From Cryptomeria japonica (taxonomy: Eukaryota; Streptophyta; Pinopsida; Cupressales; Cupressaceae): 64,000 nt of DNA. The translations under genes were made by a program, and so were the position numbers. Where the stretch lies: the NCBI RefSeq assembly GCF_030272615.1, contig NC_081405.1, forward strand, positions 609,140,677 through 609,204,676. Reading direction: 5' to 3'. Under the pieces are notes generated by a model. The model was not told the DNA's origin and did no database searches. It was given only the letters and a program-made list of their open reading frames with translations. This document shows, one piece after another, positions 21,750 to 34,584 of the stretch; position 1 is the stretch's first letter, and every line of letters starts with the position of its first letter.

Positions 21750-23710
21750 ATGTTAACAAAGATGACAGAAATGGAAAGTTTGATCAGAAAAGTGAAGAAG
21801 GAACATTTCTTGGTTATTCTTCTAGAAGCAAAGCATTTAAATGTCTAATCAAATCATCTAACAAAATAGTAGAAAGTGTGAATGTGAAAATTGATGAATT
21901 TGCAGAAAGAAATGATGAAGGAAATTCCAAAGAACCAGAAGATTATAAAGGATTCGTTTATGTTCAACCAAGAAGTCCTATCGAGAAAGCTACTGAAGAA
22001 AATGAAGAAAATGTCCAATTACCGAGTGATGAAGAATATCATACAGAACCTACTGAGCCTATATTAGCCAAGTATGTTAGAAGACATCATGCATCAAGTC
22101 AGATTATAGGAGATAAGGATGATCCAGTGATGACAAGGAACAAACTGAGACAAAACACGTGTCTAATATCTGAATTTGAACCGAGAATAGTGAACGAGGC
22201 ATTTAATAGTGAATATTGGGTAAATGCTATGACAGAAGAGATTGATCAAATCAAGAAGAATGACACATGGACACTAATCCCAAGACCAAAGGACAAAAAT
22301 GTAAATGGTACTAAGTGGATTTTCAGAAACAAGCTAAATGAGAAAGGTGAGGTTATTCACAACAAAGCAAGGCTAGTTTGCAAAGGTTATGCTCAAGAAG
22401 AAGGAATAGATTATGGTGATACTTTTGCACCTGTGGCTAGACTTGAGGGAGTAAGAACATTGTTGGCATATGGTACTTTCAAATATTTCAAGGTATATCA
22501 AATGGATGTTAAATCTGCATTTTTGAATGGTATACTAGAAGAAGAAGTTTACATTGAACAACCTGAAGGATTTGTGGAAGACAAAAGTAAAGATCAGGTA
22601 TGCAAACTGAACAAAGCTTTATATGGTTTGAAACAGGCACCTAGAGCATGGTATGAAAGATTGCACTCTTATTTAATCAAGATTGGTTTTATAAGGACAA
22701 GTGAAAACAACATGTACATGAAGAAAGATGAGGACAATGGAATAATGATCTTAGCCATATTTGTTGATGATATTATATTTTGTGGTAATGACTCATGCAA
22801 AAACTTTGGAAATGAAATGTGCAAAGAATTTGAGATGTCATTAATCGGTGAGATAAAGTATTTTATAGGTTTATAGATATTACAAATGAAAGATGAGATT
22901 TTCATTACTCAATCCAAGTACATAAAGGAAATCTTGAAGAAATTTGGAATGGAGGATTCTAAGCCAGTAAGTACTCCTATGACTACTAACTGCAAATTAT
23001 CAAAGAATGATGAATCTGCATCCGTTGATGAGACACTTTACCGATCTATGATTGTAAAATTGCAATATGTTGTGCATAGTAGACCGGATATAGCACATGC
23101 AATAGGTATTGTAGCAAGATTCTTTGTAGATCCCAAGGAAACACATATGACAACAATCAAGAGAATTTTCAGATACCTAAGAGGCAATAAAGATTATGGC
23201 TTAGTATATGAAAAGAGGAATAATTTTGATTTAAAAGTTTATATTGATGCTAATTGGGTAGGTTACATAGATGACAGGAAAAGCACAAGTGGTGGAGCTT
23301 TCTTTGTGGGAGAAAGACTAGTGAGTTGGCTTAGCAAGAAACAAGGATGTATTTCATAGTCAATAGCAGAAGCTGAATATGTTGCTGCAACATTGAATTG
23401 TACCAATATAGCATGGATCAAACAACTATTGGAAGGTATAAATGAGAAAGTTACTGAGCTAGTAACTATATTCTTTGATAATACTAGTGCCATTAACATT
23501 TCAAAGAATCCAGTAATGCACTCTAAGACAAAGCATATATCTATAAAGTATCATTATCTCAGAGAAGAAGTTGAAGAGAAGAAAGTTGTGCTGGAATATA
23601 TCAGTTCAAAGGAGCAATTAGCAGATATCTTCACAAAGCCATTACCAAGGGACACTTTTTAGTATCTCAGAAGCAAGTTAGGCATCCTACCCCTATCTTC
23701 TACTCATTGA
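21750..23710 (+). pseudogene. Copia A integrase C-terminus, reverse transcriptase and RNase H
   Basis: This continues the frame cut at 6627. The stretch after the insertion ([20 protein letters not shown]) is the usual end of the copia integrase region. RT runs from about 22200 ([56 protein letters not shown]), with the active site FVDD at 22760-22771. RNase H includes IDANWVG, DRKSTSG, AEAEYVA and FDNTSAINISKNP, ending in the typical EQLADIFTKPLP. Stops: TAG at 22874 (QMKDEI follows; fits CAG), TAG at 23357 (fits CAG) and TAG at 23660 (fits GAG). The natural end is TGA at 23708-23710. With the front part the polyprotein is about 1390 codons, a normal copia size. Confidence 0.93.
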
Positions 23711-24207
23711 CCAAGTTTGGTGAAAGCATCAATTCGATGAATCTATAGAATATTATGTGTGGATTGATGCCGATTTACACACTTTAGAAGGTTTTTTTAA
23801 AGGTGTGCCGAAAAAGTGAATAGAGACAAGTTACTCTGACCGAGACTGAGATGATACACAGCAAGGCAAATCACTTCATAGAGGAAGAAATCATGATTTA
23901 GTTCTTTTACTCTTTTTGGCATTGTTGTCAAAGGGGCAGAAGACTAAATGGTTGGAAGGCTAAATGGTTGACTGAATGAAAGACCTGAATGATGAATAAT
24001 AGAAGACTAATGAAAAGGGGAGAAGATTGCAAAATGGAGAAGACTAAATGCAAGTCAACAACTCAGTAGCCTAATGAAGAACGGAGAAGACTTCAGAAGA
24101 TTTTAATAGCTCAAGGATAACAGGAGAAGTCTAACAACAATCTGAATCCAAATCAATTTGAAATATCTTGTTGGTATTACCATTTAATTGTTGGTTTTGC
24201 CATCAAT

Positions 24208-24222
24208 GCCAAAGGGGGATAT
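24208..24222 (+). other. Polypurine tract of copia A
   Basis: GCCAAAGGGGGATAT lies directly before the TGTTGGCA start of the 3' LTR, the expected place for plus-strand priming. Confidence 0.85.
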
Positions 24223-25746
24223 TGTTGGCATTACAGTAAGAGAGATTGTTGGCATTTCAATATCAGGAGATTGTTGATATTCAGTAAGGATATTGAGAAG
24301 GTTGTTGAAGATTATTGATATAACCGAAGAAGGATGATAACTATCTTTATAACATTATTTTGTCATTGATGTCAAGAGATTGATTATCCGATTCAGTATG
24401 ATGTTGCCATATCTTGAGAAGATTGATTAGAAGAGAATTAAGATGTCGATAAAACACATAGAAAGAATGTGATGAATAAGAGGAGGAATAAGTTATTCAA
24501 TGGGCAACTATTACCGAGTTACACAATGATGAGATCATGATGTTTAGATTGTTTTGATATCCTACATTTGTTGTTGATTGTAAATTTAATACTAATATGC
24601 AACTGAGCAAAGAACCTAGTCGGTAAACCATAAGGAACCTAGTTGGTAAACCCTAAGGTTATCGATATCAGTTAATGAAGGCGAAATGTCTACCGAGTAA
24701 AGTTTAGTATTTACTGAGTTGTAACCGAGTTATGACAGTGTGCATTGGATGGATAAAAACATTATTTAATGAAGGACAATGATTAGCGAGAGATATATAA
24801 ATGATTGGTATGCCATGCATGAAGTTTATTAAGGATCTATGGCAAAGGAAAATCGGCAGAAAGATCTACAGTGCAGATTGAACCGCAATAACCTTGTGCA
24901 AGTTCCAAGAAAGGACTACAAGTCCTGAGGCAAGGTAAAACATTTTCAGATCAAAAGGATACATTGAATGTAGTCAAGCTTGAAGATCTGATGGCTAAGA
25001 TTGATCATGGGAAATGTGATCAAGGAGATTAAGCGGTTAACAATCGTTTATAAATAAGGAATTTTTGATAAACATTGTATGCGAGCAAGTGTATGCACAA
25101 GGGATGCTACATAGTGATTACCGAGCAGAGAAGCTTCCAAACCTATTCAAATAACAGAGTAGAGAGCCCAGAAGAGGGACAAGATAAGTCCTATGACTAG
25201 ATTGTTTTGAGCAAATAAGAATCTGCTTTAGCATTTTAGATGTGAAGTTGCAGATAGATTTTTATTACTGTTATTTTGTAAGTGACAAAAATTCTCTTAA
25301 CCAAGTGGACTTAACAGTCTTATTTGTAAACCCTCTATCAAGGTAACATTCTAGTTGAGTGTTTGAAATCCTTTAACAAGGTCACTTCTAACAAAGTGAA
25401 GATCCTAACAGATCTGAGGGAAATCCCTCAACTGGGTCAAATCTAGCAATGTGTTTGTAATCTTTAACAGGATTTGCTTTTAACTGAGCATACTCTAGAA
25501 GAGTATATTTCTTAGTGGATCCAAAATCCCATAGTGGTTTTTCCCTATTTGGGTTTCCACGTTAAATCTGGTGTTATGAGTGTTATGATGATTATGTGTT
25601 TATTTGTTTGCATGTTTAGCAGTTTTTTTTATTATATTGCTAAAGTATAAGTTACCAAGGTTGAATCTGTTGTTTTTATGGAAGATTAAGTTTGTATTAT
25701 TCACCACCCCTCTCATCTTGTTAGCTATTGGCATTTGTACTTTACA
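24223..25746 (+). repeat. 3' LTR of copia A (1524 bp)
   Basis: It begins TGTTGGCA and ends TTTACA. It aligns with 2833-4342 throughout, including the R/U5 signature near 25535-25562. Confidence 0.9.
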
Positions 25747-25765
25747 TTAAGTATCAGAGCTATCA
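25747..25765 (+). other. 19 extra bases, PBS-like, between the 3' LTR and the TSD
   Basis: TTAAGTATCAGAGCTATCA follows the LTR end and precedes ATTGG. Its first 15 bases match the primer-binding site after the 5' LTR at 4343 with one difference (CAAAGC there, CAGAGC here), and here it is closer to the tRNA-Met complement. Confidence 0.75.
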
Positions 25766-25770
25766 ATTGG
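25766..25770. repeat. Right 5-bp TSD of copia A (ATTGG)
   Basis: Matches 2828-2832; LINE sequence (GGATCCC on plus) resumes immediately. Confidence 0.85.
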
Positions 25771-28100
25771 ATCCCAAAATTTGGTGGTCCTCAATCCCTT
25801 CTCTAAGGGAAGACCTAAATATGAACAAGGAAGTTTCCCTACCTTACAACCCAAGAGAACTAAAATTTGTTGCTTTGTTAATGGCTTAACATTAAAGAAT
25901 AAAACTTTTGATTTAAATTGGTTAACCTATTATACTAATTCTTTAGAGTAAATTTTGATATTTTTTCTAAATTTAATTGCCTCCCTTCTATAGGCTTGTC
26001 CAAAGAGCATAGTGTCATTTGAAAATTGTCAGTGAGAGACTGCTTGATCTGCATTGGTAATCTTAATACCTTTAAGGAGGTCATCATGTTGAGCCCTACT
26101 TAAAGACCTACCCGAAGATTCTACCATTATTATAAATAGGAAAGGAGAAATCAGATCCCCTTGATGAACACCTCTGAAAATTTCAAAAAAACTTATTGAA
26201 TATCTATTCACTAAGACTAAGAATCTGGGAGTAGTGATCCTATAATAGATTAGGTTTATCCATTCCTTAGAGAACTCGAAGGATTCTAAACATTTACATA
26301 AAAACTCCAATCCACTTTACCATGTTCTTTCCTAATGCCCAATTTTACCAACATACTTGGTTTATTATTAATTTTAATTAAGTGAATTTCTTCTTGAGAT
26401 ATAATAATTCCATCAAGAATAGATCTTCTTGGAACAAACCTAGTTTGCTCTTCTAAAATTTAATACATGGGAGAACATTCTTCAGCCTATTACCTAAGAC
26501 TTTTGACAAAACCTTGTAGATAGTATTACAAAGGGAAATAGGTCTAGTTTCATCCATCCTTAATGCCTTCTGTTTTTTAGGAATTAATGCAATGAAAGTA
26601 TGGTTAATTTCCCTAAGGATACTTTTTGAGTTCCTCACTTCTTCTAAATCCTCTATCATCTCCTCTCCTAAAATATGCCAATATTTTTGAAAGAATCTTG
26701 CTGGCAACATAGCAAAACTTGTAGTTTTGTCAAGATGCAATTAACGAAGATTAGTTTCAACTTCCAAGGTTGAAAATTTGTGTATGAGAATATTATTCTA
26801 CTCTACCAAAATCATCTTTGAGATATTATTCAACAATACATTTTGAGATTAAGGATCAGACCCTTCCCAATTATTTAAGACAGGACACTGTCTATCTTAA
26901 CACTTCCTCGTGATCCTCTATCATGTTTCCCAAATCATCTTTAATTTTAATAATCTTATTAATATCCCTTCTCTTCTTAGTGCTATTATAGAAAAAATTG
27001 AATTCCTGTCTCCCTCAGAGAGCCATACTTTTCTAGACTTTCACATTCAAAAAGTCTCTTCCTTGGCTATAACCTCTTCATATTCTTTGAGAAGTTCATT
27101 CTCTTTAACGAATCTATTTTGATCCATACCCTATTGAACAACTTCTTCATTAAAGATATCCAATTCCCCCTCAACTTTTGATTTGACTGAAAAAATATTG
27201 AAGAATTGTTCTCTATTCTATTTTAACAATTTTTGTTTAATGTATTTCAATTTGGACATAAAGAAAAATAATTTAGATCCCTGAAATTGAGCTTCCTTCA
27301 GCAAACTTTTGATAATCTCAAAAAATTTATGATCTTTCATCCTCATTTTCTCAAACTTGAGTGGGCAATTTAATGGTTTCTTCTCCCTCATAGTATCCAG
27401 CAAAATTGGAAAATGGTTTGAATGTGAGGGCATAATACAAGAATTAAATAAAAAAGGAAACATAGAGAGATCTTTTTTGAAGAAGATCTTGTCCAATTTT
27501 TTTTGCAATATATCTAAAGCCTAACCTCTTATTATTCTCAGTTTCTATTTCCATTAAGTTATTCCTATCTACCCAATTCTTTAAGTCTATTTGAGATTGA
27601 TATTCCTTTTGAATACCCCACTCTTCTTTGATAGGTGAAGAATAACTTTAAAATCACCTCCAATGAAAAAGTTTTCAAATAGAACTATTTGAAGGAAATT
27701 ATCCAAATGCCTTCATAATTCCAACTTTTGATTATTATAAATTAGCCCATACACATGGATGATAACAATTTTGACATCTCCACTATCAGTCCTTAAAAAT
27801 CCTACAAGCTAATGTCTACTACTTTCTATTTTCACAAAAGAAACTGTTCCAAGATTCCAAATGAGTGCTAGACTCCCTAAAGATCCGACTGCTTCTACTC
27901 ATTCAACCTCCCAAAGACCTAATTTCTTTTTGAAATATATCATTTGTTCTCCACTCAGTTCAGTCTCTTGAAGAAACACTAAATCAACTTTTTAAAATCT
28001 TATACAACACTTAACCAAATGTTAATTGTTAGGGATGTTCAATCCCCTAATGTTCTATTGGTTTTTCTAGTTGATTTTAAAGCATTCCTAAGAATTTTCC
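25771..28100 (-). pseudogene. LINE ORF2, endonuclease and reverse transcriptase part, broken
   Basis: Read from right to left. An apurinic endonuclease domain begins near 28060 (RGLNIPN, then LVFLQETELSG) and includes IHVYG and GGDF near 27670-27750 and a SHSNHFPI-like end near 27390-27430. The RT begins near 26750 (ARFFQKYW, HTFIALIPKKQ, RPISLCNTIYKVLSKVLGNRLK) and continues through 26029-26310 (FEIFRGVHQGDLISPFLFII). Near 26026 the catalytic FADD motif reads F-S-N-D, so an active-site Asp is lost. It ends FWDP at the copia A insertion and continues at 2827. Many stops and frame changes. The 5' end near 28100 is approximate. Confidence 0.88.
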
Positions 28101-29237
28101 TTTCCCATCATGGGATGTTATAGATCAGTGGCCAATGCTTGATAATCCCTCAAAACTTGAGAGATTCCTCCTTCTCTTTAGGCTCTGCAAAACCAAGGTA
28201 GGTACACCTGTTAATACCTAAATATTTGACAAATTAATCATATGTATCATCCATATACAAATAATTCTTAGATTTATGACAAGAATATAGGAGATTTTAC
28301 TTATAATTCGCTCAATTCTAGTTACCCATCTATACTATGCATCTGAGAATGGGAAATCTACTTTAATCCTACTCCTACTAACATAAATAAAATGAAACTC
28401 GACATAATTCTTAATTGGCTAAAGAATTTACCTCTACTGGGCCCAATAACTACATCCATTGAAACAATCACATCAAATGGATTTCATGAAATACACTTGT
28501 AAATTTGAAAACCTATACCTAACATAAGCATTGTAATTCATCATTGCAAACCTTTCTTATGAAATCTCTATTGTGATTCTTAATTGTTGTAATGCACTAA
28601 GATGATTTAATTTATTCCTTAGAGGAAACTAGAAAGAACATTAAACATTTGTGAGAACATCACAAAAACAATTTTATCTATCCCAAACAAAAAACTCATA
28701 TAAGTCAACAAAACACCAAATAAGACACAATTTTGGATGATATTTTCAATAATTTATTCAATAAAACTCATATGACATAGAAAACTCTATAGTTTTTTTT
28801 TATGCACAAAAAAAAAAATTCTTACAAAATAAACTAATCTACCTATCCCATACAAAAGTGATATTCAAAAGCACTAAAAAGTAACCTTGAATTCCCTTTT
28901 ATAATAACAAGGGATAAACAAGCTTTGGTTACTTTGCCACATATCATGAATTAACTTGTTTACAAAATAATATTCCAAGAGCATTTTCTTGATCTAAAAA
29001 ATATGTGAGCAAAAGGAAGGATGTTAAAAACAACTGAGCTTGTTAACTTCTAATTATTATATTTGATGTGGCTCCTTGGGTTGGCATGTCCATGCTAAAT
29101 CAGAAAGTGAGCCCTTCTTGGGGGTGAATTGACATCTATGGGTCCCACTTAAGAGTGACATATGGACAGAAAAGAACAAAAAATATCTTTGGTTAGAGAA
29201 ATGGCCAAGGCACTGAAATCTCCTCTATTTTGATTTT
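28101..29237 (-). repeat. Probable 3' LTR region of element X
   Basis: On the minus strand a TATAAAAGGG box is at 28903-28894, upstream of an A/T-rich leader. A possible LTR start is TGTCAATTCACCCCC near 29133. No second LTR copy is available for comparison, and I cannot place either boundary or the junction with the LINE. Confidence 0.35.
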
Positions 29238-32200
29238 TCACTTTTCCTTTAGTAAAAACTGATTACAAGTGTCAATATGAACATTATAAGATAGACTTTT
29301 TGCAGTTGCATTTTGTCTATTCAAAATTATAACACTAAAATGAAGCTCATATAAGTCATCCAGTTGATTGTGCGGGTTCTCCTCTAATTTTTCAGCATCA
29401 TCTGTAACTTTGTAAATCACATTATGTAGGAGAATCTTTCCAAGTTAAACTTTCCACTCATGTTCTACCATATCCTCCTCAATGTTCTTAACAAATGGTG
29501 GACGAGTAATGCCCTTAAATTTGTTGAATGTACCAAGAGCCTTTGATAAGTGTCCATGAAATTTATGATGTTCAATCAATAGTGTATCCACCTCAAACAT
29601 TGTAATCTTCAACTCATCAATCATGTCCACCCATGGATCTTGAACTTCATTTTCAATATTCTAAGAAAATTTATGGAAGCAATGTATCAATTGTTTCTTT
29701 TTAGACAAATATTTGGTTACAATGTTTAAATGGAGTTCTATTTTCTTTTCATAGTGAATAATTTTGACAAGTTTTGATACCTTGTCCACATAAGCTATAC
29801 ATATGGTAACATTTACTGAAATTTGGCCTTGATTAAATTTTGAGCTATTTTAAATTTACCAGCCTTGAACTCTTTCTTCAAAGACACATTTTATCAGTAA
29901 GATTTCACTAATTGTCTTTCAACTTCTACTCTTTTCCACTTTCAAGACTAGCATCAATTTTCAATTTTGAAATGGTATCCTTTTATTCTAATAATAAGCT
30001 CTTGCCTAGAAACACTCTTAGTGACTCCCTCATACCATTATTCTCCTTCCGGAGTTCTACAATTATTTGTTCTTTCTCTTTTAATTTTTCTTTATTGAAC
30101 AAGGTTGTATTTCAATTTAGCACTACAAACTCTATGGTTGGGATGTCTTTAAGTCTGTAAACCATAACCTATGCTAAAATATCATGTGCATCAGTCACTA
30201 TAGCTGGTCTTTTTCCTTCTATGTATATGCACCATTTTGAAAGAGTCTTGTTAGAGGGCCTAAAATCTTATCCAAAACATAACTTATCCAACCGTTCATC
30301 TTATAACCTGTAGGAAACTCCATCATATCTTAAGTTATAAAATGCAATTATTGATGTAATATCAAGACATGAGATTAATAGGCAACTATCTTTCCTCAAC
30401 ATCTCTCTTCCCTTTTTGGTTTTCATATTATCTAATTCTTCTTTCACACCCTCATAAAACTTCTTAATTTATTCATCATGTTGCTCAAATAGAATATCAA
30501 CTTTATTGCCAATTAACTCTATTCCCTTCTTCTTGTAGACAAACATTTTGAATCCTTTGGAGTGAATAAATTTATCATCAGACAAAATTGTCTTTGAGGA
30601 TTCCCTCTAGACATCTTCTATTGAATAATTTGATATGTCCACAATGTCATCATTTTGTTCATTGCAAGCTACACAAGGTTGTAACCTTACTTCTCCCACA
30701 ACCTCCTCTTCCTCTTGATGTTCTAATCCCTTTCCAATTCCCTTTTATATTCCAATACTTGTAAATGGAGCCGAGCACATTTGAGTCAAACATGCAACCA
30801 CAAATGGTCCCCTAACTTAAAAATATAGAGGGACTTTGGGATGGAGAGGAAATGGAATTTTTTTCCAAAATAACACTAGTATTTTGTACAAACAATTCCA
30901 TGCTTGGGACCCTATCATACTCATCTAGAAATATGCCCTGGTAGAATGGATCTTCAAGACTCCTCTTGATCTTATTCATTTCCACTTTAAAGTAAGAGGA
31001 CATCCTCATTTTCACCTCCTCCCAAGATTTGCGATTTCTCATTAAATCTTCATTCAACAAAAAATCGTGAGAATAATCTCCCAATATAGAAAACTTCTTA
31101 GCAAAAGTATAGTGTCCCTCTAGATAAAACTATATTTCTTTTATCCCAATTAGAAAATAAAAATATTTTAACAAATCAATAGCTTGTACATAACCTTTGA
31201 CAGTATGAATCATAAAATCACCAATTTCTAAGAACACTTGAAGAAATGCCCCCTTGGATCAAGTTCACTAAAAGGGGCAGATGCCTCAAATAGTTGCCAA
31301 ACAATTTCGAGGATAGCCATTCTATTGGGAACAATGAAGGGTAAAACATGGTGTGGACCACTGAATCCATATACCCTAATGTAAGTGTATTGCTCAACTA
31401 TATACCAATTTCCCCAATTGTGAAGAACATTAGCTTTAATCTCTTTCTCCTTTCCCTTTGAAATTAGGAAATTCATTACTTTCTTTTTCAACCTTGGGAG
31501 TTCAATACCAAAAGAACTATATATTCTCTTGACAAATAAGTGCTGCAATGCAAGAGCTTGGGAATTCTCATAGCTGCAATCCCAAATCGAAGTCCACAAT
31601 TCGAATAACTTTTCGTTGACATTACGGTCAAAAACACTTACATGAAGCTCAAGGCCTAACGTTTTCAACTATTTCACTTCATACAATAACATGTGCATTA
31701 ACAAAGAATACCACTTAAAATTCACTTTGGTGTCATTTTGCTGAATTTCAACAATTGTATTATGAGTTGCATCTCCAACAAACTGAGAATAATCATATTT
31801 TCTATAATCAGTTGCACTCTGAACATCATAAGTTGACACAATTAATTCATTTTGGTATAACTGGGTCTCCTTCATACCACAACACTTGACCTACTGCATA
31901 GTAGGACATTTCAAAGTATTTGTAGAACAATTCCACTTTTTACGGGGGCCTCTCTATTCTCCCAAACTATTCTAATTGACCCCTATACCTTGGTTTATAC
32001 AATGGGTAACCATTTTCTTTTGTACAAATCTTCAATGGCCTCATACTCTTCCTTCAAGCTAGCAAGATCAATTTTTGTCATATGTTCCCTACAGTCCTAT
32101 ATATCAAAAACCTCTAATACTTTGTTTCTACTAATTTATAATAAACAATAATCTGTAGACCTAATGAATCTATTAGCAAGGTTATAACATCTTGCTAAGA

Positions 32201-32513
32201 CCTTAATCAATTCTACATTCACAAAAAAATTAGGGAATTAATCTTGCAAGCCCTAGCTACCATGGATTACACTCTGGGATTTCAGATTCTGACTTCAGGA
32301 AGAAAAAATTGAAAATATTATGTCCCCTAATCTTGGAATAACCTTCTCTACAATTTCTTTATTTATAAAAAAATTTAGAGACATGGGCTCCCATATTTGG
32401 CCTAAAAATGATCGAGGTAACTGGGCTATTAAATCATCATATAAATTATTTGCCTTCTTTTGTCTCTTTGCCTTAGGTTCTTCTAATTTTGAATCTTTCA
32501 ATGAGGTTGACAT
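29238..32513 (-). pseudogene. Long ORF downstream of gypsy pol, unknown function, broken
   Basis: About 1,090 codons read right to left with many stops and some frame changes. It starts MSTSLKDSKLEEPKAKRQKK at 32513, then a segment with DDLIAQLPRSFLGQIWEP. The middle (31228-31875) is the best preserved: YDYSQFVGDATHNTIVEI and WYIVEQYTYIRVYGFSGP. The C-terminal third (30800-29238) is rich in Lys/Glu heptad-like runs and is probably coiled coil. It occupies the position of an env-like or accessory ORF after integrase. I see no signal peptide or clear membrane segment, so I would not call it an envelope. I recall similar ORFs in plant Tat-type elements, but I cannot name a family. Confidence 0.6.
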
Positions 32514-32999
32514 TTAGTGGACTCTTCAAAAAATCCTATTCAATCTATTTGGATGCCCTAGCCAAAGGTTTGATTTATTACCCTAGTTCCTTTTAGAGAA
32601 ACTACAGACTGGTAGCAGAGAAATAAGAGAAGTAAACTTACTGGTTTAACTCGCTAGTTGAGAGCACTAGAAGTGGTTGAATTCATGTATAGAAACTCTA
32701 GCTTTGTCTTTTCTTCACCTTGAATTTTGTTTTTATTATTCATAATCAATCAAAAAATGCAAAGAAACACTTTTATTGTTCAATATTTTCCTCCATTAAT
32801 GCAATTCAGGTGAGCTTTGATTGTGCAAATTGGTAGAAGAAAAAGTTTAAATCTCACTGTCGATCAAAAATCATCAACGACCACTAGTAGAATTCAAATC
32901 TTTTTTGACCGAGAGAATCATTACTATTTGAACTCACTCAAAAATTCCTGAAACTTCACTTAGTAATAAACATTGATCCTTAGTTCAAATAAAACTACT
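32514..32999. other. Spacer upstream of the post-pol ORF
   Basis: AT-rich DNA between the ORF start and the tandem-repeat spacer. I see no gene, no clear repeat and no LTR end. Confidence 0.4.
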
Positions 33000-33570
33000 T
33001 TTATTTTCCTTCCCAATCAGTCATTCAAGTCCTTTAAAAACTCTCAATGAGTCCCAAGTATTCTCTAGTTGTGTTCATTACTTTCTCGGAAGCTCGTTGA
33101 AGAAAACATGAGCTCTCAATGAGTCCAAGGTTGACATATTGGACCCCTTACAACTCCAGACAAAACATGTACCACATACCTTCTTAGAAACAAGTTGAGA
33201 CAAAAAAAATACTCTCAATGATTTTTGAGCAACCCCTCTTATAACTTTATGATCGGCCTTCTCGGAGATTCGCTGAGGAAGAAATGAAACCTTAGTGAGT
33301 CCCAACTACATCAACCCCTGAACTTTTCAATAGCACTCGGTACTTGGAAAGAGATTTGAGACATCTCATCAAGTGCTTGAGTATCAACCCATTAGCAAAA
33401 TCTATGAAACAAAATGACTCAAAGACTTGCGAAAAGATTCAAAAGGTTTCATTGAGTCCCAAGTTACTCTTTGAAAGATCAACAAGTTGCCACCTCAAAT
33501 GGGACTCGAAAACTCAGCAAGACACAAAATACATTTCAACGAGTGTTGAGGGTCATTAAAACATAGGCTA
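33000..33570 (-). repeat. Degenerate ~75-90-bp tandem repeats between pol and the post-pol ORF
   Basis: On plus, forms of TTCTCGG-AG-TCG-TGA-GAA followed by CTCAATGAGTCCCAAGT recur near 33033, 33084, 33180, 33259, 33340, 33423 and 33490. Such spacer tandem repeats after pol are known from Tat/Ogre-type gypsy elements. Confidence 0.6.
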
Positions 33571-34069
33571 GCTTAAATCCACCTTCGAGCACATGAACAA
33601 AAAGTAATTTCCTTAGGATATCATGGGGACAAGGTGGAACACAAGGAAGAAAATTTAAAAAAAAAGAGTAGTAGACAACTTGTGAAAGAGATGGGTTATA
33701 GCAACCAGCTAAAATAAAAGTGATAGAACATAGGACCAGTTGTGAATGATATAAAACCCATGAGAAAGTAACTTAAGCCATGCTTAACTGAAGAAGCAAG
33801 TCACTAAGAAAAAAGAAAGCCTACAAAAGGATAAAATTAAAAGAATTTCATGGCCAAGGAAAAATATAAACCCTAACCCTAAGACAATTGGAAAAATAGC
33901 TCTAACAGTGGCTTTGGTTGGGGATGGTTGGTTGTAGATCAACATGAGGGCTCAAAAAACTCTATGGGGTAGACCAAAAAATGATCGATGTACATATCTA
34001 AAGAGGAGGAAGACATATTTACAACATATATGCACTAACCTAATCTGCATAGAACAAATGATATCAAGA
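33571..34069. other. Spacer after the integrase end
   Basis: No coding signal on either strand. AACCCTAACCCTAAG near 33870 is only two telomere-like units and I read it as chance. Confidence 0.4.
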
Positions 34070-34580
34070 AAATAATATTTTCAAGAACTGTCCATATGCT
34101 GACACCACCATTGCTTCTCCATTAGTAATTTGTAGAAAATATGAAAATTCACAATTATTTTTTGTGACCACAAAAGGAACAAGCTGTGATGATTCAAACT
34201 TTCTATACTTTGCTTTCTCTTGATTTATTTCATTCGACATTAGGATGAGATCACCTTCTCAAAATTTAATTTCCTTATCTCTCTTATAAAACATATATTT
34301 TTCTTGCTATGGCATCTTACATTTTTTTCTTATGTTCTTAATTCCTCATATCATCTAGTTCAACAAGTTGAACTATTATTTCCTCCATTGGTTCTAGGAT
34401 ATAATCTTCTTCTTCCTGAATGAACTTGTACAATCGAAGTAAATTATTTATAGGGACTCTGGTCTAAGATCCATAAAATAAGTCAAAAGGAGATTTACCT
34501 ATACCTTTTGTTGACTACTAATTCTACATTAGATACCAACAGCCTTGTGGGAAATTCAATAATGGTGGGACCCTTTGAGC
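34070..34580 (-). pseudogene. Gypsy X integrase C-terminal region
   Basis: Read right to left: EFPTRLLVSNVEL, then a region equal to the gypsy 'VELDDMRN' segment (near 34380), then KIYVLYK-like and GDLILM-like text near 34250-34300 (with stops) and a residue pattern like KFDSLWLGPF near 34180 (KFESSQLVPFVV). This is the usual C-terminal part of gypsy integrase after the catalytic core. Heavily broken. Confidence 0.55.
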
Positions 34581-34584
34581 TAGA

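Larger units (their letters stand above)
2833..25765 (+). mobile_element. Ty1/copia LTR retrotransposon A, split by a 15.1-kb DNA transposon
   Basis: This is a complete but dead copia element. In order: 5' LTR 2833-4342, primer-binding site, one gag-pol frame from 4407, a DNA transposon at 6628-21745, the rest of pol to 23710, polypurine tract, 3' LTR 24223-25746, and 19 extra bases before the TSD. Without the transposon and one TGCT copy it is about 7.8 kb, normal for copia. Domain order is gag, protease, integrase, RT, RNase H, as in Ty1/copia. The frame is the same on both sides of the insertion (T of the TGCT copy plus AT makes a TAT codon), so the transposon landed in an integral reading frame. 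Stops within gag, integrase, RT and RNase H mean it cannot move by itself. Confidence 0.95.

Noticed and set aside
33868-33884. Telomere-like AACCCTAACCCTAA
   Set aside because: Only two units; no array.
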